Below, piece by piece: positions 63,084-64,000 of a DNA stretch of 64,000 nucleotides. Origin of the DNA: Lachnospiraceae bacterium (lineage in GTDB: Bacteria > Bacillota > Clostridia > Lachnospirales > Lachnospiraceae); contig JAFYYN010000036.1 in NCBI GenBank assembly GCA_017557525.1, positions 1 to 64,000 on the forward strand, in the 5' to 3' direction. Made by a program: the position numbers and the translations under genes. Under the pieces are notes generated by a model that was not told the origin of the DNA, made no database searches, and saw only the letters and a program-made list of their open reading frames with translations. Numbering within the stretch: the first letter of the stretch is position 1; the number at the start of each line of letters is the position of its first letter.

Positions 63084-64000
63084 ATGAAACTTAAAACCAG
63101 GCTATTGCTGAATTCACTTGGTCCGATGCTTCTCATAATGATAATAGTATTAGCTATGCTTGCTTTTGAAATCCCTCTCTTTAATACACGTGCTACAGAA
63201 AAGGGGATGAAGGCAACTGCTTATTCGGTAGCACATGCATTAGAACTGATTGAGGGTGACTATAGAATAAATGGCGGAAAGCTGTATAAGGGTGAAACAG
63301 TCCTTACCGATGAACATAGTTTGCTTGACTCTATTAAAAATGATTCCGGTATGGAGATTTCAATCTTTTACAGTTCCATTGGTTATGCGACAACCATTAA
63401 AGATGAAGCGGGCAATTATCTCCGTCAGTTTAATATCGATGAGGAGATTGCTGATAAGGTGATCAGTCTCAACGAGGTATATTTTGACAGGGGTGCAGTT
63501 TTTAACGGAGTTGATTATTACGGATGCTATGTTCCAGTAAAGCAGAATGGCACGGAAACCAATATCGGTATGGTATTTACCGGCATGCCGCAGTCTGAGG
63601 TAAAATCAAATGTTACCTTGTGGATAATTGTTTCATTTGCAATAGTGCTCGCAATAGCTGTAGGGGCATTCATTTACTCAAGCAAATATTCGGGAGCATT
63701 GACAAAGGCTATAGTTGAATGCAATAAGGCAGCAGACAGGCTTACATCCGGAGAACTTGATATCAGACTTCCCGAGGAGCTTACCAAGAGGTCGGATGAG
63801 CTTGGTGCACTTGGGCGTTCTAATGTTAAGCTGGCATCAACTCTTAGAGATATCGTTTCTGAGGCAAAAAAATGTACCCAGGAACTCGGAGATGCTTCAA
63901 CCAACCTTAAAAAGGTTTCGATGGATACCACAGTTGCCATCAGGTCTGTTAAAAATTCAGTTAATGACATAAATAAGGCCACATCTTCACAGGCAAAAGA
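63084..64000 (+). CDS. Methyl-accepting chemotaxis protein (partial, 3' end outside)
   Basis: The first 305 residues of a chemoreceptor are present. There is a membrane helix at about 10-32, an extracellular single Cache-type domain (about 40-175, with EISIFYSSIGYATTIKDE and NGVDYYGCYVPVK), a second membrane helix at about 182-203, and a HAMP domain (about 205-260: AADRLTSGELDIRLPEE, DELGALGRSN), then the beginning of the coiled coil. ATG 63084 follows CGGAGGTTACGG. The methyl-accepting tip lies outside the window. It is divergent from the giant surface protein gene. Confidence 0.88.
   Translation, partial: MKLKTRLLLNSLGPMLLIMIIVLAMLAFEIPLFNTRATEKGMKATAYSVAHALELIEGDYRINGGKLYKGETVLTDEHSLLDSIKNDSGMEISIFYSSIGYATTIKDEAGNYLRQFNIDEEIADKVISLNEVYFDRGAVFNGVDYYGCYVPVKQNGTETNIGMVFTGMPQSEVKSNVTLWIIVSFAIVLAIAVGAFIYSSKYSGALTKAIVECNKAADRLTSGELDIRLPEELTKRSDELGALGRSNVKLASTLRDIVSEAKKCTQELGDASTNLKKVSMDTTVAIRSVKNSVNDINKATSSQAK

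Overview
The window looks like chromosomal DNA of a motile, Gram-positive gut-type anaerobe of the Lachnospiraceae (Bacillota, Clostridia; Butyrivibrio/Roseburia/Lachnospira-like), carrying at its left end a decayed mobile element. The assignment is an inference from gene content: clostridial-style lipoproteins, an archaeal/eukaryote-type ProRS, DUF5688, DUF1836 and DUF6273 proteins, small acidic proteins and chemoreceptors. Nothing in the sequence names the species.

Positions 1-11,750 form an accessory region. On the + strand is a two-gene module: an unrecognised 280-aa protein followed by a 909-aa superfamily 1 helicase. On the - strand is the backbone of a plasmid-like integrative conjugative element: a small leader gene, a 94-aa protein, ParA, ParB, a RepA_N-type initiator with iteron-like repeats inside its gene, a zinc-ribbon repeat protein with a possible nuclease tail, a membrane protein, PcfB, and a VirD4 coupling protein cut off exactly at its Walker A motif. 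Behind the cut lies an out-of-frame coding remnant, so the rest of the transfer module seems to have been deleted. A SymE-type toxin and a partner gene close this side. The element seems to end just downstream of lysS.

Positions 11,903-31,000 are chromosomal. A thrS-greA-lysS operon (- strand) has a promoter and attenuator-like hairpin. It is followed by a cell-wall amidase lipoprotein, a stretch with several kinds of repeats, two HAD phosphatases, an unusual MetRS-like protein lacking a normal KMSKS motif, a PfkB kinase, a membrane-bound CapD/PglF-type sugar dehydratase, a kinase-fold protein without its catalytic residues, a chemoreceptor, and a large zinc-ribbon/Ser-Thr kinase/DUF6273 protein.

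Positions 31,000-47,000 hold metK, proS, a 55-aa gene, a zinc-ribbon TPR membrane protein, a 1626-aa pseudokinase-ATPase-GAF-GGDEF signalling protein, tRNA-Pro(CGG), a DUF5688 protein, a secreted NTF2-like protein divergent from hflX, a CotH-family lipoprotein and a MraY-like transferase.

Positions 47,000-64,000 hold two small acidic anchored proteins, a YbhN/MprF-type membrane protein, pcrA, a DUF1836 regulator, two giant secreted proteins (1333 aa of Ig-like Big_2 domains; 1740 aa with several repeat types), a zinc-ribbon membrane protein and the start of a second chemoreceptor. Both giant proteins have sigma-28 (flagellar sigma)-type promoters, which suggests that they are made together with the motility system. 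No CRISPR array, rRNA or intact insertion sequence was seen.
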